Assembly: GCA_002352205.1 (NCBI GenBank)
Contig: DEHZ01000010.1
Span: forward strand, 372,245-436,244
Origin: Flavobacterium sp. UBA2787
Lineage (GTDB): Bacteria > Bacteroidota > Bacteroidia > Flavobacteriales > Flavobacteriaceae
Reading direction: 5' to 3'
DNA: 64,000 nt
Positions 33,582-42,972 of this stretch are shown piece after piece. The notes beneath the pieces were generated by a model. The model made no database searches and was not told the DNA's origin. It worked only from the letters and a program-made list of their open reading frames with translations. The position numbers and the translations under genes were made by a program. Position 1 is the stretch's first letter; each line of letters begins with the position of its first letter.

Positions 33582-35381
33582 CTAATAAGTTATATACAAA
33601 AAGCCTTGCATTGGTTTTGGATAGTTAGGATCGTTTAGAAAAAGTAAATAAAAGTATGTTCCGTCTGCCGAAATATCGCCACTCCATTTTACATCTTCGG
33701 TTACTTCGCCACGCCAATCATCTGTGTTTTGATTTCCTTTCCAAATAAGTTGTCCCCAACGATTGTAGATTTCAATTTCAAAATTTAAGAAAATATTCCG
33801 TAAACCATCAATAAAGAAAAAATCATTGAAACCATCTTCGTTGGCTGAAATGAAATTGTAGACAGTAGGCGGACAATTTCTTACTTCTAAATCAACTGAA
33901 GTTATTGATGAACAAGGATCAGTCTCCAGTCTGATATACAATTTTTTAGGTGTTTCAGATTGGTAGTTTGAAAGTATTGAAATTGCGTTGATTCCCACTT
34001 GTGCATCAGAAAGATTTTCGTGTAAGCTAATTTCTCCTTCATATTGTTCCGCCAGTTGATTGGCCAATTCCTCTAAATTAAAGGAACCATTTCCAAAACC
34101 TAAATTACAGGATTTAAAAGGCTCAATGGTTGGTAATGAAGTTGAAATTGATAAATTAACATCAACAGTAAACCAATTATTTTCTTCATTTGTTTCAGTG
34201 ACGTTGCCTACTCCGGTTCCGTCATCGTCTACAACAAAAGTGAGTTCAAATGGACTTTCAACTGCAGGAGGAATAGTAATTACAATTGTATTTGACTCGC
34301 TTTCACCGTTTTGAATGTTATTCACCGTTTCAGTAGTTTGCACCAGAATATCATTAACATAAATCGCGATAAGTGTATTTGCCGGCAATACTCCGGTTGC
34401 GTTAGAATTAAAAGTAGAATAATCAACTGTTATCTGATTTTCATTACATTCTGTCAAAACATTGTCAATAACAATTGTTGCGTCAATTGCTTCTGTAGTA
34501 AATTTTGTTAATACAGTATTTATCAAAACAAAATCTCCGTTAGAAGTTATTTTTATATCTGCAGTAGTATCGCCCACATTCACAAATTCATCAAAACTAA
34601 AGATGTCAATATCCATATTCCAGAGGTTATTAGAACCTGTAACCGAATTAGTGCTGTTAAAAATATTATTAATTGGGTTCAGTGGTGGAGCAGAGACAAT
34701 GTTATCGTTAATTCGAATATTTTCATTATTGGTATGAAAGTTGTCGCCTTCCCAAGCTAAAAAACCAACTTTGGAATTACTTGTATCTGTAATGTATAAA
34801 TTATCCAACACAAAATTTATTTCAAAAGGAAGACCTTCCATACCATCATAGATGTTAATTTGATTGAGTGGTAAATTCTCGTTTTCATAAATAATAACAA
34901 TCGACCAACCACTAAAATTGGTTCTAAAAAGAAAATGATTTTGTAAAGCAGAAACGATATCTAAATTAGAAAAAGTGTAAGTTCCGTTGCCGAAATTTTG
35001 CACAAATTGAGTAATATCTGTAAATGCACCAAAAAAGTCAAACTGAATTCCATTGATAATTCTTGAATGTGAAAAAGTTCTTTCTGCAGAAAAATCTACT
35101 CCATTAAGTGTAATGTCAAAATCACCTAATCCTGAGCCAGCCCAGTATAAATAGGCTTTATGAATCGTATCATCAGTATTTAAATCAAGTTCCGCACTTG
35201 ACTCGGTTAAAAATTGTAACGTTTGCTGATAGTTATTTTCGCCTGTATTTAATGTATTTCCAATCATCGTAAAATCATAATGACCATTAATTTGCTCATA
35301 GAAAGTAACATCCTGCCCAAAAGCAACGATTGCAAAAAAATGTAACAACAATAACAGAAAATAGTTGTATTTTCGTTTCAT
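33582..35381 (-). CDS. T9SS type B sorting domain protein, paralogue 2
   Basis: A 599-residue secreted protein with the same plan as its neighbour: signal peptide (MKRKYNYFLLLLLHFFAIVAFGQ), N-terminal region sharing YEQINGHYDFTMIGNTLNT with YQQFNGRFDFTFIGNTLNT, a shared KAYLYWAGSG segment, a CARDB-like domain (about 305-410) and the type B C-terminal domain (FISANEDGFNDFFFIDGLRN). It ends FLYITY. Divergent from the FemAB-like gene. Probably an adhesin or other surface protein of a gliding cell; partner unknown. Confidence 0.9.
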   Translation of the reverse strand: MKRKYNYFLLLLLHFFAIVAFGQDVTFYEQINGHYDFTMIGNTLNTGENNYQQTLQFLTESSAELDLNTDDTIHKAYLYWAGSGLGDFDITLNGVDFSAERTFSHSRIINGIQFDFFGAFTDITQFVQNFGNGTYTFSNLDIVSALQNHFLFRTNFSGWSIVIIYENENLPLNQINIYDGMEGLPFEINFVLDNLYITDTSNSKVGFLAWEGDNFHTNNENIRINDNIVSAPPLNPINNIFNSTNSVTGSNNLWNMDIDIFSFDEFVNVGDTTADIKITSNGDFVLINTVLTKFTTEAIDATIVIDNVLTECNENQITVDYSTFNSNATGVLPANTLIAIYVNDILVQTTETVNNIQNGESESNTIVITIPPAVESPFELTFVVDDDGTGVGNVTETNEENNWFTVDVNLSISTSLPTIEPFKSCNLGFGNGSFNLEELANQLAEQYEGEISLHENLSDAQVGINAISILSNYQSETPKKLYIRLETDPCSSITSVDLEVRNCPPTVYNFISANEDGFNDFFFIDGLRNIFLNFEIEIYNRWGQLIWKGNQNTDDWRGEVTEDVKWSGDISADGTYFYLLFLNDPNYPKPMQGFLYITY

Positions 35382-35407
35382 ATTGAATTTCTACTTAAAT
35401 AGAATTT

Positions 35408-35441
35408 TAAAGATACTATTTTTATTGATTAAGATAAACAA
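35408..35441 (-). promoter_or_regulatory. Promoter for T9SS paralogue 2
   Basis: Minus-strand TTG (35441-35439), 23-base spacer, TATCTTTA (35415-35408), one mismatch at the last base of the -7 element. Its plus-strand core AAAGATACTATTT also occurs at the promoter of paralogue 1. Confidence 0.5.
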
Positions 35442-35454
35442 TTAACAACATTTC

Positions 35455-36432
35455 GTGCAAAATTATACCGTAAGAAAATATACTTCAGAAGATTATTTAA
35501 AATGGAATGATTTTATCAATCAAGCCAAAAATGCAACTTTTTTGTTTCATCGTGATTTTATGGAATACCATCAAGATCGATTTGAAGATTATTCATTAAT
35601 TATTGAACAAGAAAACAATTGGGTTGCAATTTTACCGGCAAATAGAGTAGGTGATGAGGTTTTTTCGCATCAGGGTTTAACCTATGGCGGTTTAGTTTTT
35701 AAAGAAGATTTGAAGTTAGAAAAAGTAATTTTTGTTTTTAAATCACTTGCAAAAAAACTTTATGAAGAAGAAGTTAATAAATTGATTTTAAAAGAAATAC
35801 CTGTTGTTTATTGTGATTTTTTTTCTGATGAAATAAAGTATGCTTTATTTTTAACAGAAGCAAAATTGATAAAAAGAGACACACTTGCTGTTATTGATTT
35901 GTCAAAAGAAATACTGATAGCAAAAAATAGAATAGAAGGTGTAAAAAAAGGTTTAAAAAATCAATTGATAGTTAAAGAGGAAGATGATTTGTCATTGTTT
36001 TGGAATACTATTTTAATTCCGAATTTAATGAATAAACACAATGCTAAACCGGTTCATACTTTAGAAGAAATTATGTTTTTAAAACAGAAGTTTCCAATAA
36101 ACATAAGACAGTTCAACGTTTATAAAGAAAATGAACTAATTGGAGGAACAACAATTTTTGAAAGTAAAAATGTTGCTCATTCTCAATATATTTCTGCCAA
36201 CTCGCTTAAAAATGAATATGGAACATTGGATTATCTTCATCATTATTTGATAACAGATGTGTTTAAAAATAAAAAGTTTTTTGATTTTGGAATTTCTAAT
36301 GAAGAGCAAGGCAGAAAATTGAATGGCGGACTTTCATACTGGAAAGAAAGTTTTGGTGCTCAAATTTTAACCCAAGATTTTTATGAAGTTCAAACTAAAA
36401 ATTTTTCCAAATTAGAGGGAGTGATTATATGA
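35455..36432 (+). CDS. FemAB/GNAT-like acyltransferase
   Basis: A 325-residue cytosolic protein of the FemAB-like GNAT family (peptidoglycan bridge or polysaccharide acyl transfer). The start is GTG at 35455 (MQNYTVRKYTSEDYLKWNDFINQAKNATFLFHRDFMEYH). The second domain has ...GGTTIFESKNVAHSQYISANSLKNEYGTLDYLHHYLI and KFFDFGISNEEQGRKLNGGLSYWKESFGA, which is the typical C-terminal core. It opens the polysaccharide region; stop and next start overlap by 4 bases. In this context it probably decorates an amino sugar or links glycan (inference). Confidence 0.82.
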   Translation: MQNYTVRKYTSEDYLKWNDFINQAKNATFLFHRDFMEYHQDRFEDYSLIIEQENNWVAILPANRVGDEVFSHQGLTYGGLVFKEDLKLEKVIFVFKSLAKKLYEEEVNKLILKEIPVVYCDFFSDEIKYALFLTEAKLIKRDTLAVIDLSKEILIAKNRIEGVKKGLKNQLIVKEEDDLSLFWNTILIPNLMNKHNAKPVHTLEEIMFLKQKFPINIRQFNVYKENELIGGTTIFESKNVAHSQYISANSLKNEYGTLDYLHHYLITDVFKNKKFFDFGISNEEQGRKLNGGLSYWKESFGAQILTQDFYEVQTKNFSKLEGVII

Positions 36433-37517
36433 TAAAATTTTTCGATTTAAAAAAAGTTAACCAGCCTTACGAAAAAGCTTTCCATGAAAAGTTAGAACAA
36501 TTCATGCAGCGAGGTTGGTATATTTTAGGTGATGAAGTTAAATTATTTGAAGAAAATTTTGCAAACTATTGTCAGTCAAAACATTGTATTGGTGTAGGAA
36601 ACGGACTTGATGCATTAGTTTTGATTTTCAAAGCCTACATCGAATTAGGAAAATTGCAAAAAGGAGACGAAGTGATTATTCCGGCTAATACATACATCGC
36701 CAGTGTTTTATCGATTTTACAAGCCGATTTAGTTCCTATTTTAGTAGAACCAAAGTTAGAAACCTTCAATTTAAATCCGAATTTAATAGTTGAAAAAATT
36801 ACTTCCAAAACAAAAGCTATTTTAGTTGTTCATTTATACGGACAATTAGCTGAAATGGATAAAATTGATGCGATTGCAAAGCAAAATAATCTGTTAATCA
36901 TTCAAGATGCCGCTCAGTCACACGGAGTTCATATTCCATCTCCAATCGCTCATCACCCTTCTGCTTACAGCTTTTATCCTTCCAAAAATTTAGGTTGTTT
37001 AGGCGATGGTGGAGCGGTAGTTACAAATGATCATGAATTAAGTCGGGTGATTAAAGCGATGAGAAATTACGGCTCTGAAAAAAAATATGTGAATGATTTT
37101 ATTGGGATTAATTCTCGTTTGGATGAAATTCAAGCCGCTTTTTTGAATGTAAAATTGGACGATTTAGATCAGGATAATCAAAAGCGAAGAGAAATTGCTA
37201 ATCGTTATTTGACTGAAATTAGGAATGATAAAATTGTGTTACCTTTTTATGATGGTTCAGCCAATCATGTGTTTCATTTATTTGTAATTCGTACAGAAAA
37301 CAGAAATGAATTACAAGAATATTTAAACGAAAAAGGAATTGAAACGATGATTCATTATCCAATTCCACCACATCAACAAAAGGCGTTGGCAGCATTTAGT
37401 TCGTTATCTTTCCCAATCACAGAAAAAATTCATCGTGAAGTGTTGAGTTTGCCGATGAGTCCGGTGCTGACGAGAGAGGAAGTGAGTCATGTAATTCAAG
37501 TAATAAATCGTTATTAA
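36429..37517 (+). CDS. DegT/DnrJ/EryC1-type sugar aminotransferase (FdtB-like)
   Basis: PLP-dependent sugar-nucleotide 3-aminotransferase of 362 residues. With the FdtA-like ketoisomerase at 41632 it fits conversion of a dTDP-3-keto-6-deoxyhexose to the 3-amino sugar. The signature YPSKNLGCLGDGGAVVTND carries the PLP lysine; GNGLDALVLIFKAY, VIIPANTYIASVLSI and QDAAQSHGV are also family segments. Overlaps FemAB-like by 4 bases and the acyltransferase by one, so the three form a tight operon. Confidence 0.9.
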   Translation: MIKFFDLKKVNQPYEKAFHEKLEQFMQRGWYILGDEVKLFEENFANYCQSKHCIGVGNGLDALVLIFKAYIELGKLQKGDEVIIPANTYIASVLSILQADLVPILVEPKLETFNLNPNLIVEKITSKTKAILVVHLYGQLAEMDKIDAIAKQNNLLIIQDAAQSHGVHIPSPIAHHPSAYSFYPSKNLGCLGDGGAVVTNDHELSRVIKAMRNYGSEKKYVNDFIGINSRLDEIQAAFLNVKLDDLDQDNQKRREIANRYLTEIRNDKIVLPFYDGSANHVFHLFVIRTENRNELQEYLNEKGIETMIHYPIPPHQQKALAAFSSLSFPITEKIHREVLSLPMSPVLTREEVSHVIQVINRY

Positions 37518-38083
37518 TGGGAATATTCTATAAAATAAAGCAATTACTATTTGTGGAACTTCGAATTATGAAGTTCAAAATTTTATCTGACTGTAAAAGG
37601 ACAATAGGAAAACCTATGCTTTATCATCCATTATTGCTCAAAGGAAAAGGAACTATTCAATTTGGTCAAAAAGTTCAAATCGGAGTTATTGCTTCACCAA
37701 ACTACTACTCACATTATACTTATCTAGAGGCTAGAAATGAAAAAAGCAGCATTCAAATAGGTGACAATGTTTCTATAAATAATGCATTTTCTGCTGTTGC
37801 TTTTTCAAAAATTGAAATAAAAAACAACGTTTTGATTGGAAGTAATTGTACGATTATGGATAATGATGCTCATCATTTGGATAGAGATAAACGTCATATT
37901 TTACCTAATTCTAAAGAAGTTATAATCGAAGAAAATGTGTTTATCGGTTCCAATGTGACAATTCTAAAAGGTGTGACAATAGGTGAAAATAGCATAATAG
38001 GAAACGGATCAATTGTGACAAATTCTATCCCTAAAAATGTAATTGCGGCCGGCAATCCGGCTCGTGTTATCAAAGATTTATAG
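37517..38083 (+). CDS. Hexapeptide-repeat acyltransferase
   Basis: A 188-residue left-handed beta-helix acyltransferase. Repeats of the form [LIV]-G-x4 run through IGDNVSINNAFSAVAFSKIEIKNN and VLIGSNCTIMDNDAHHLD, then VFIGSNVTILKGVTIGENSIIGNGSIVTNSIPKNVIAAGNPARVI, the standard C-terminal of NeuD/Vat-type acetyltransferases. The active-site His is in DAHHLD. In this context it may N-acetylate the amino sugar (FdtC-like job), though it is shorter than FdtC/QdtC. One-base overlap (TAGTG) with the GTG start of the flippase gene. Confidence 0.88.
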   Translation: MGIFYKIKQLLFVELRIMKFKILSDCKRTIGKPMLYHPLLLKGKGTIQFGQKVQIGVIASPNYYSHYTYLEARNEKSSIQIGDNVSINNAFSAVAFSKIEIKNNVLIGSNCTIMDNDAHHLDRDKRHILPNSKEVIIEENVFIGSNVTILKGVTIGENSIIGNGSIVTNSIPKNVIAAGNPARVIKDL

Positions 38084-39363
38084 TGCTGAATTTTATAAAA
38101 AAAAATACGCTGTTAAAAGTACTTTCCCTGAACTCTCTTTCAGTGATTGTAAATTTTATTTTAGGAATTGTTTCTTTAAAAGTAATATCCGTTTATTTAG
38201 GTACGCCAGGAATGGCTCTAACAGGAAGTTTTAGGAATTTCACGACTCTTTTTAAATCGTTATCAACAAATGGTTTTTCTCAATCGCTAATTAGATTATT
38301 TGTAGAAAATAAACAGGATAAAAAAGAGGTTTCTACTGTAGTATCAACTTTCTTTTGGCTTTATGTTTTGTTGTCGGTTTTTTTTGGAGTTTTAATCATA
38401 TCATTTTCCGAAATGATTGGTTCTTTTGTATTGCGGGATAATCAATATAGTTTATACATTAAAATTTTTGGGCTTATTCTGCCATTTTTTGCTTTGCAAT
38501 CGTTTATGTCTTCTGTGTTTAACGGATTATTGTGGTTTAAAAAAATTGTATTTCTACAAATTATTTCTTCCATTTTAGTTTTTATTACCACCGTTTTATT
38601 GATCTATTATCAAAGGATTGAAGGAGCACTCTTATCCATAGCTTTAGCTGACTTTATTCTTTTTTTAATCGTATTATTTGTTGCTTTTCAAAATAAAACT
38701 TTTTTACAATTCGACATACAAAAGATTATATCAAAAAAGTATTTAAAAGTAATTCGTAATTTTTCAGCGATGGCACTTTTAAGCGGAATAATTGTGCCTT
38801 TAAATTTTATATTAATTCGTAATCTCATCATAGATACTCATTCAGTTCAGGAAGCCGGGATATGGGATGCTGTAAGCAGAATATCAGGCTTTTACATGTT
38901 ATTTTTTACGACAGGATTTTCATTTTATTACATTCCAAAATTATCATCAATCCAAACACAATCGGAATTTAAAGTTGAGTTAAAAAATTATTTTAAAACA
39001 GTCATACCAATTTTTACACTTCTTGTTATCGTGTTTTTTTTCTTTAAAAGTTTAATTATCCAAATTGCTTTAACCCAGGAGTTTCAAGAAGTAAAAACAC
39101 TTTTATTTTGGCAGTTGGCGGGAGATTTTTTCAAACTTTTAACTTTGGCTTTTGGGTATCAAATTCTGGTTAAAACAATGATGAAAAAATACTTTACAGT
39201 TGAATTATTCTATAACATTGCTTTTTTTGTTTTTTCCTTTATTTTAGTGAAAGAGCTTTCCGCATCAGGAGTTGTTCGAGCATATTTAATTGCTAATTTT
39301 TTGAATTTTATCCTTGTGGTATTTATGTTTAGAAAAACAATATTTACATCAGAAAAACACTAA
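38083..39363 (+). CDS. Wzx-type polysaccharide flippase
   Basis: A 426-residue inner-membrane protein with about 12 hydrophobic segments, of the O-antigen flippase (Wzx/MviN-like, MATE-MOP) superfamily. It would move lipid-linked oligosaccharide to the periplasm. MLNFIKKNTLLKVLSLNSLSVIVNFILGIVSLKVIS and GTPGMALTGSFRNFTTLFKSLSTNGFSQSLIRLF are typical of flavobacterial O-antigen translocases. GTG start at 38083, sharing its G with the previous stop. The 3' end overlaps the convergent glycosyltransferase by 4 bases. No Wzy polymerase is recognised nearby. Confidence 0.88.
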   Translation: MLNFIKKNTLLKVLSLNSLSVIVNFILGIVSLKVISVYLGTPGMALTGSFRNFTTLFKSLSTNGFSQSLIRLFVENKQDKKEVSTVVSTFFWLYVLLSVFFGVLIISFSEMIGSFVLRDNQYSLYIKIFGLILPFFALQSFMSSVFNGLLWFKKIVFLQIISSILVFITTVLLIYYQRIEGALLSIALADFILFLIVLFVAFQNKTFLQFDIQKIISKKYLKVIRNFSAMALLSGIIVPLNFILIRNLIIDTHSVQEAGIWDAVSRISGFYMLFFTTGFSFYYIPKLSSIQTQSEFKVELKNYFKTVIPIFTLLVIVFFFFKSLIIQIALTQEFQEVKTLLFWQLAGDFFKLLTLAFGYQILVKTMMKKYFTVELFYNIAFFVFSFILVKELSASGVVRAYLIANFLNFILVVFMFRKTIFTSEKH

Positions 39364-40496
39364 TCCATCCAAACTTTCAAATATTTTTCAGCAATCTTTA
39401 CATAATCATGTTCCTTTTCAATAAAATTCCTCGCATTTTTTCCAATTTTAATGATTTCGTGCGGATTTTCGATTAAAAATGATAATTCTTTTACCAATTC
39501 ATTCAAATCAGGTAAAGCATTAATCGCGACTCGCTCTTTTAACTGATAGAAATCAAGAAATTCTTGTTCAGCACCAGTGAATACTACTTTTCCTTTCGCC
39601 ATTGCTTCAAGAGCATTATAACCTTGATCATAGGCATAAACTTGGTCCAGAACAATGTGAGATTGGTCTAAAATTGTTGAATATTCGTGATAAGGTAGGT
39701 TTTCTACTTTAATTACTTTTACTCTATTAGAATAAGTTTTTTCAATACTTTCCAACGCTTTTTCAAATAAATCAAGTCCTTTTCGTTGATAACTATGACG
39801 ATTAATACCTAAAAAAATGATAATTCTATCTTTAATAAGTAATTCATTAAAAACTATCTTTTTCGTGTTAATAGGGTTTGAAATTAAACCCAAAAATTTT
39901 GAATTTCCTTCTAACGGAATAGCATAATCCATATCACTAGCAATGACACCTTCGATGTTTTTATATAAAAAATGATTTAATTTTAAGTGACTTTTAGAAA
40001 GGTATTCAAACATGAAATGATAAATATTGCTTCTGTTTTCTGACTCAAAATAGGGTGTAAGGGTTGAATACTTAAATTTTTTATCGACCATATATTGCAT
40101 ACAAACCGCATCAGTTCCACAGGAAAGCAAAAACAACTTTTTGTTTTGTTGTATAATTTTTTTTAGCAGAAAGATTTCAAATCCAGATGTAGTTTTGATA
40201 GCAGATTCGTTGATAAGTTGCACTACATCAAAGTCTTTTAATTTCTTTAATAAAAAATAAAAACGAATTCCACGTTCTGTTTTTGCAAAATCATACTTAA
40301 AAAGACGATGAATTAATCTTCTGAAATAAACAACTGGTTTACTTTTGCTAAACTTAGCATCAATAGAAAAATCAACAGGATAGTCTTTAAAATCATCTCC
40401 ATCGCCCACAATTACTAATTCATGACCAAGTTGAACGAGTCCTTCTTTCAAAGAATTATGTAATCTGCTGTATTCGCCAAGCAACAGTATTCGCAT
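39360..40496 (-). CDS. Glycosyltransferase (GT-B type, group 1)
   Basis: A 378-residue glycosyltransferase. The N-terminal Rossmann start MRILLLGEYSRLHNSLKEGLVQLGHELVIVGDGDDF is typical of GT-B enzymes. In the C-terminal half DRIIIFLGINRHSYQRKGLDLFEKALESI and DQVYAYDQGYNALEAMAKGKVVFTGAEQEFL (the E-x7-E type donor site) fit GT4-like enzymes. It faces opposite to its neighbours. Donor and acceptor unknown. Confidence 0.85.
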   Translation of the reverse strand: MRILLLGEYSRLHNSLKEGLVQLGHELVIVGDGDDFKDYPVDFSIDAKFSKSKPVVYFRRLIHRLFKYDFAKTERGIRFYFLLKKLKDFDVVQLINESAIKTTSGFEIFLLKKIIQQNKKLFLLSCGTDAVCMQYMVDKKFKYSTLTPYFESENRSNIYHFMFEYLSKSHLKLNHFLYKNIEGVIASDMDYAIPLEGNSKFLGLISNPINTKKIVFNELLIKDRIIIFLGINRHSYQRKGLDLFEKALESIEKTYSNRVKVIKVENLPYHEYSTILDQSHIVLDQVYAYDQGYNALEAMAKGKVVFTGAEQEFLDFYQLKERVAINALPDLNELVKELSFLIENPHEIIKIGKNARNFIEKEHDYVKIAEKYLKVWMD

Positions 40497-40504
40497 GAAT
40501 CAAT

Positions 40505-40512
40505 TATATTTG
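40505..40512 (+). promoter_or_regulatory. -7 element for the GT4 gene
   Basis: TATATTTG, exact TAnnTTTG, 21 bases before the GTG at 40534; the -33 region would lie inside the divergent glycosyltransferase gene. Confidence 0.5.
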
Positions 40513-40533
40513 TATTTAAATAAATAAAATCTT

Positions 40534-41628
40534 GTGCAAGATAAGAAAACTAAAGTTTGTTTAATAGGAACTAGTTTGTCCGGTGGTGGAGCCAATAAAA
40601 ATCAGGCTTTGATTTCAAAAATGTTTCATCAACATGGTTTTGAAACCCATAATGTTATTGTCGTTAATTCAATTTCATTTGATTATGGAGGAGAACTTTT
40701 TAATTTGGGTTTACATAAATCCAATGGAATCTTGAACAGAATCAAACGTTTTTACTTATTACGAGATTATATAAAGAAGCATAAATTTGATTTCATCATA
40801 GATTTTAGAGACAGAAGCAAAATTTTACAGGAATTTTTTGTACTAAATTTTATTTATACAGTTCCCTATATTCCTACAATAAGGAGTTTTTATTTAGAAT
40901 ATTATATTCCAAAAAATAAACTTTTAGGTTCTCTTATTTTTAAAAATGCTTACGGAATAGTAACGGTTTCAAAAGCTTTAGAAGTAAAAGTAAAAGAAGA
41001 CTATAATTATAAAAATGTTCAAACAATTTTAAATCCCTTAGATTTAGAACAAATTAATAGATTATCAAAAGAAAGTATTTCTATTGATGGAAATTTTGTA
41101 ATTGCAGCCGGAAGAATGGATTCTGATGAACATTTAAAACAATTTGACCGCTTGATTGAAACCTATTCGAAATCAAAATTACCTGAATGGAATATAAAAT
41201 TAGTTTTATTGGGAGATGGAACAGATAAAAGCAGATTAGAAATTCTTGCAAATGAATATAATGTATCTGAAAATGTTTTGTTTGAAGGATTTCAGAAAAA
41301 TCCCTATGCCTACTTTAGCAAAGCGAGATATTTAGTTTTATCCAGCAAAAATGAAGGTTTTCCAACTGTTTTAAACGAAGCTTTAGCTTGTGGAACACCA
41401 GTTGTTTCATTTGATTGCGAATCGGGTCCAAATGAAATTATTGAGCATGAAATCAATGGATTGTTGGTCGAAAATCAAAATTTTGAAGCCCTTAAAAATG
41501 CGATGGAGCGAATGATTTCAGATAAAGAATTGTATTCAAACTGTAAAAAAAATGCTCAAAATAAAAAAGATTTGCATTCCTTTGAAAAAACAATGGAACA
41601 TTGGAAAACGTTTTTAAAAGCAGAATAA
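40534..41628 (+). CDS. Glycosyltransferase family 4 protein
   Basis: A 364-residue GT4 glycosyltransferase. The GTG start gives MQDKKTKVCLIGTSLSGGGANKNQALISKMF. C-terminal domain has FVIAAGRMDSDEHLKQFDRLIETYSK, VLLGDGTDKSRLEILANEYN, NVLFEGFQKNPYAYFSKARYLVLSSKNEGFPTVLNEALACGTPVVSFDCESGPNEII, which is the complete donor-binding signature with E-x7-E. Cytoplasmic or membrane-associated glycan assembly; sugar specificity cannot be read. A 3-base gap separates it from the FdtA-like gene. Confidence 0.92.
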   Translation: MQDKKTKVCLIGTSLSGGGANKNQALISKMFHQHGFETHNVIVVNSISFDYGGELFNLGLHKSNGILNRIKRFYLLRDYIKKHKFDFIIDFRDRSKILQEFFVLNFIYTVPYIPTIRSFYLEYYIPKNKLLGSLIFKNAYGIVTVSKALEVKVKEDYNYKNVQTILNPLDLEQINRLSKESISIDGNFVIAAGRMDSDEHLKQFDRLIETYSKSKLPEWNIKLVLLGDGTDKSRLEILANEYNVSENVLFEGFQKNPYAYFSKARYLVLSSKNEGFPTVLNEALACGTPVVSFDCESGPNEIIEHEINGLLVENQNFEALKNAMERMISDKELYSNCKKNAQNKKDLHSFEKTMEHWKTFLKAE

Positions 41629-41631
41629 ATA

Positions 41632-42024
41632 ATGAATAGTAAATTAATTAAAATTCCTAAAATTGAAGATACGCGTGGTAATCTTTCGGTTATTGAAAAC
41701 GATTTAATTCCTTTTGAAATCAAACGCGTTTACTATTTATATGATGTACCGGCAGGAGCAGAGCGAGGTGGACATGCTCATAAAGAACAAAAAGAATTTC
41801 TTGTTGCCCTCAGCGGAAGTTTTGATGTGATTTTAAATGACGGGCAATCAGAAAAGGTAATTGCTTTAAACAAACCCTATGAAGGGTTATTAATCAATGA
41901 AGGTATTTGGCGAGAACTTAAAAACTTTTCATCCGGTTCTGTTTGTTTGGTAATAGCTTCTGAAGTATTTGAAGAAGCAGATTACATTAGAGATTTTAAT
42001 GAATTCTTAGCTTCAAAAAATTAG
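41632..42024 (+). CDS. FdtA/WxcM-like sugar 3,4-ketoisomerase
   Basis: A 130-residue cupin of the FdtA/QdtA/WxcM C-terminal family, which isomerises dTDP-4-keto-6-deoxyglucose to the 3-keto form. RGGHAHKEQKEFLVALSGSFDVILNDG (45-71) contains the hallmark HAHK with active-site histidines, and the N-terminal DTRGNLSVIE is typical. Pairs with the FdtB-like aminotransferase at 36429 for a 3-amino-3,6-dideoxyhexose. Which epimer (Fuc3N or Qui3N) cannot be decided from sequence. Convergent overlap of 4 bases with the next gene. Confidence 0.9.
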   Translation: MNSKLIKIPKIEDTRGNLSVIENDLIPFEIKRVYYLYDVPAGAERGGHAHKEQKEFLVALSGSFDVILNDGQSEKVIALNKPYEGLLINEGIWRELKNFSSGSVCLVIASEVFEEADYIRDFNEFLASKN

Positions 42025-42968
42025 CGATAAGCATTGGTTTGAATATTAAAATGTTCCAATTTCTTTTTGAAATAGTATAAAATTTGTAAAAGAAAAGAGG
42101 GTAAATTAAACAATAATTTTGTTTTCCAATGCAAATTTTCTTTTGAGATGGCTTTTTTATAAAAGTGAAATGATTTTAAATCCCCAGCCAATTTGTGTTT
42201 CAAAGCAAATTCTGAACGATATAAATCCAAATATTTTTTTAGTGAAGAATTTGTTTTTTCTTCGTTTGAAAATTTATCTAATTTAGAAAATCGTCGTTCA
42301 AGCGTTTTGCTCAACGAAATTCGGTTTTCTGTCGTCATTTGATAATAGGCAGAAACTTCATTGTCAAAAGCAACAGGATAGTTCAATGCAATTCGTATCC
42401 ACATATCCGTATCTTCGCCTGCTCCTAAGGTGATGTTTTCATCAAAATAACCAAGTGATTGAAAAACATCTTTTCTAACCGCTACGGCACTGGTCCATGC
42501 CAAACGGAATTTCATACTTGCTTTAAAAAAATCGGGAACAATTCCACTCCATTTTTCAGTTGGAATTCCATCAAAAACAGGCTGAATTATTTTTTTATCC
42601 GAATAATAAAATTGATAATTGGTGGCTAATAATCCGGCTTCAGGAAAATTTTTATATAATTGATGCAATGATGACAGATGAGTTGGAAACCAATAATCAT
42701 CCGCATCTAAAAAAGCAATTAGCTTTCCTTTTGATTCGCTTATTCCTAAATTTCTTGCTTGTGAAACACCTTTGTTTTCGGTAGAAATCAATCGTAAACG
42801 TGCATCTGATAAAGCATTTACTTTTTCTTCACTTTTATCAGTAGAACCATCATTAATCACAATCACTTCATAATCTGTAAACGACTGATTAAAAACACTT
42901 TTCAATGTTTTTTCAATCGAATTTTCTTTGTTGTAAAGCGGAACAATTATGGAAAAAAAAGGTTGCAT
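42021..42968 (-). CDS. Glycosyltransferase family 2 protein
   Basis: A 315-residue GT-A glycosyltransferase. FFSIIVPLYNKENSIEKTLKSVFNQSFTDYEVIVINDGSTD at the start, then RNLGISESKGKLIAFLDADDYW with the DxD-type motif and GAGEDTDMWIRIAL with the catalytic ED. The C-terminal tail is not membrane-spanning. First of three adjacent minus-strand GT2 genes, each separated by only 2-4 bases, so they are co-transcribed. Specificity unknown. Confidence 0.92.
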   Translation of the reverse strand: MQPFFSIIVPLYNKENSIEKTLKSVFNQSFTDYEVIVINDGSTDKSEEKVNALSDARLRLISTENKGVSQARNLGISESKGKLIAFLDADDYWFPTHLSSLHQLYKNFPEAGLLATNYQFYYSDKKIIQPVFDGIPTEKWSGIVPDFFKASMKFRLAWTSAVAVRKDVFQSLGYFDENITLGAGEDTDMWIRIALNYPVAFDNEVSAYYQMTTENRISLSKTLERRFSKLDKFSNEEKTNSSLKKYLDLYRSEFALKHKLAGDLKSFHFYKKAISKENLHWKTKLLFNLPSFLLQILYYFKKKLEHFNIQTNAYR

Positions 42969-42972
42969 TTAT

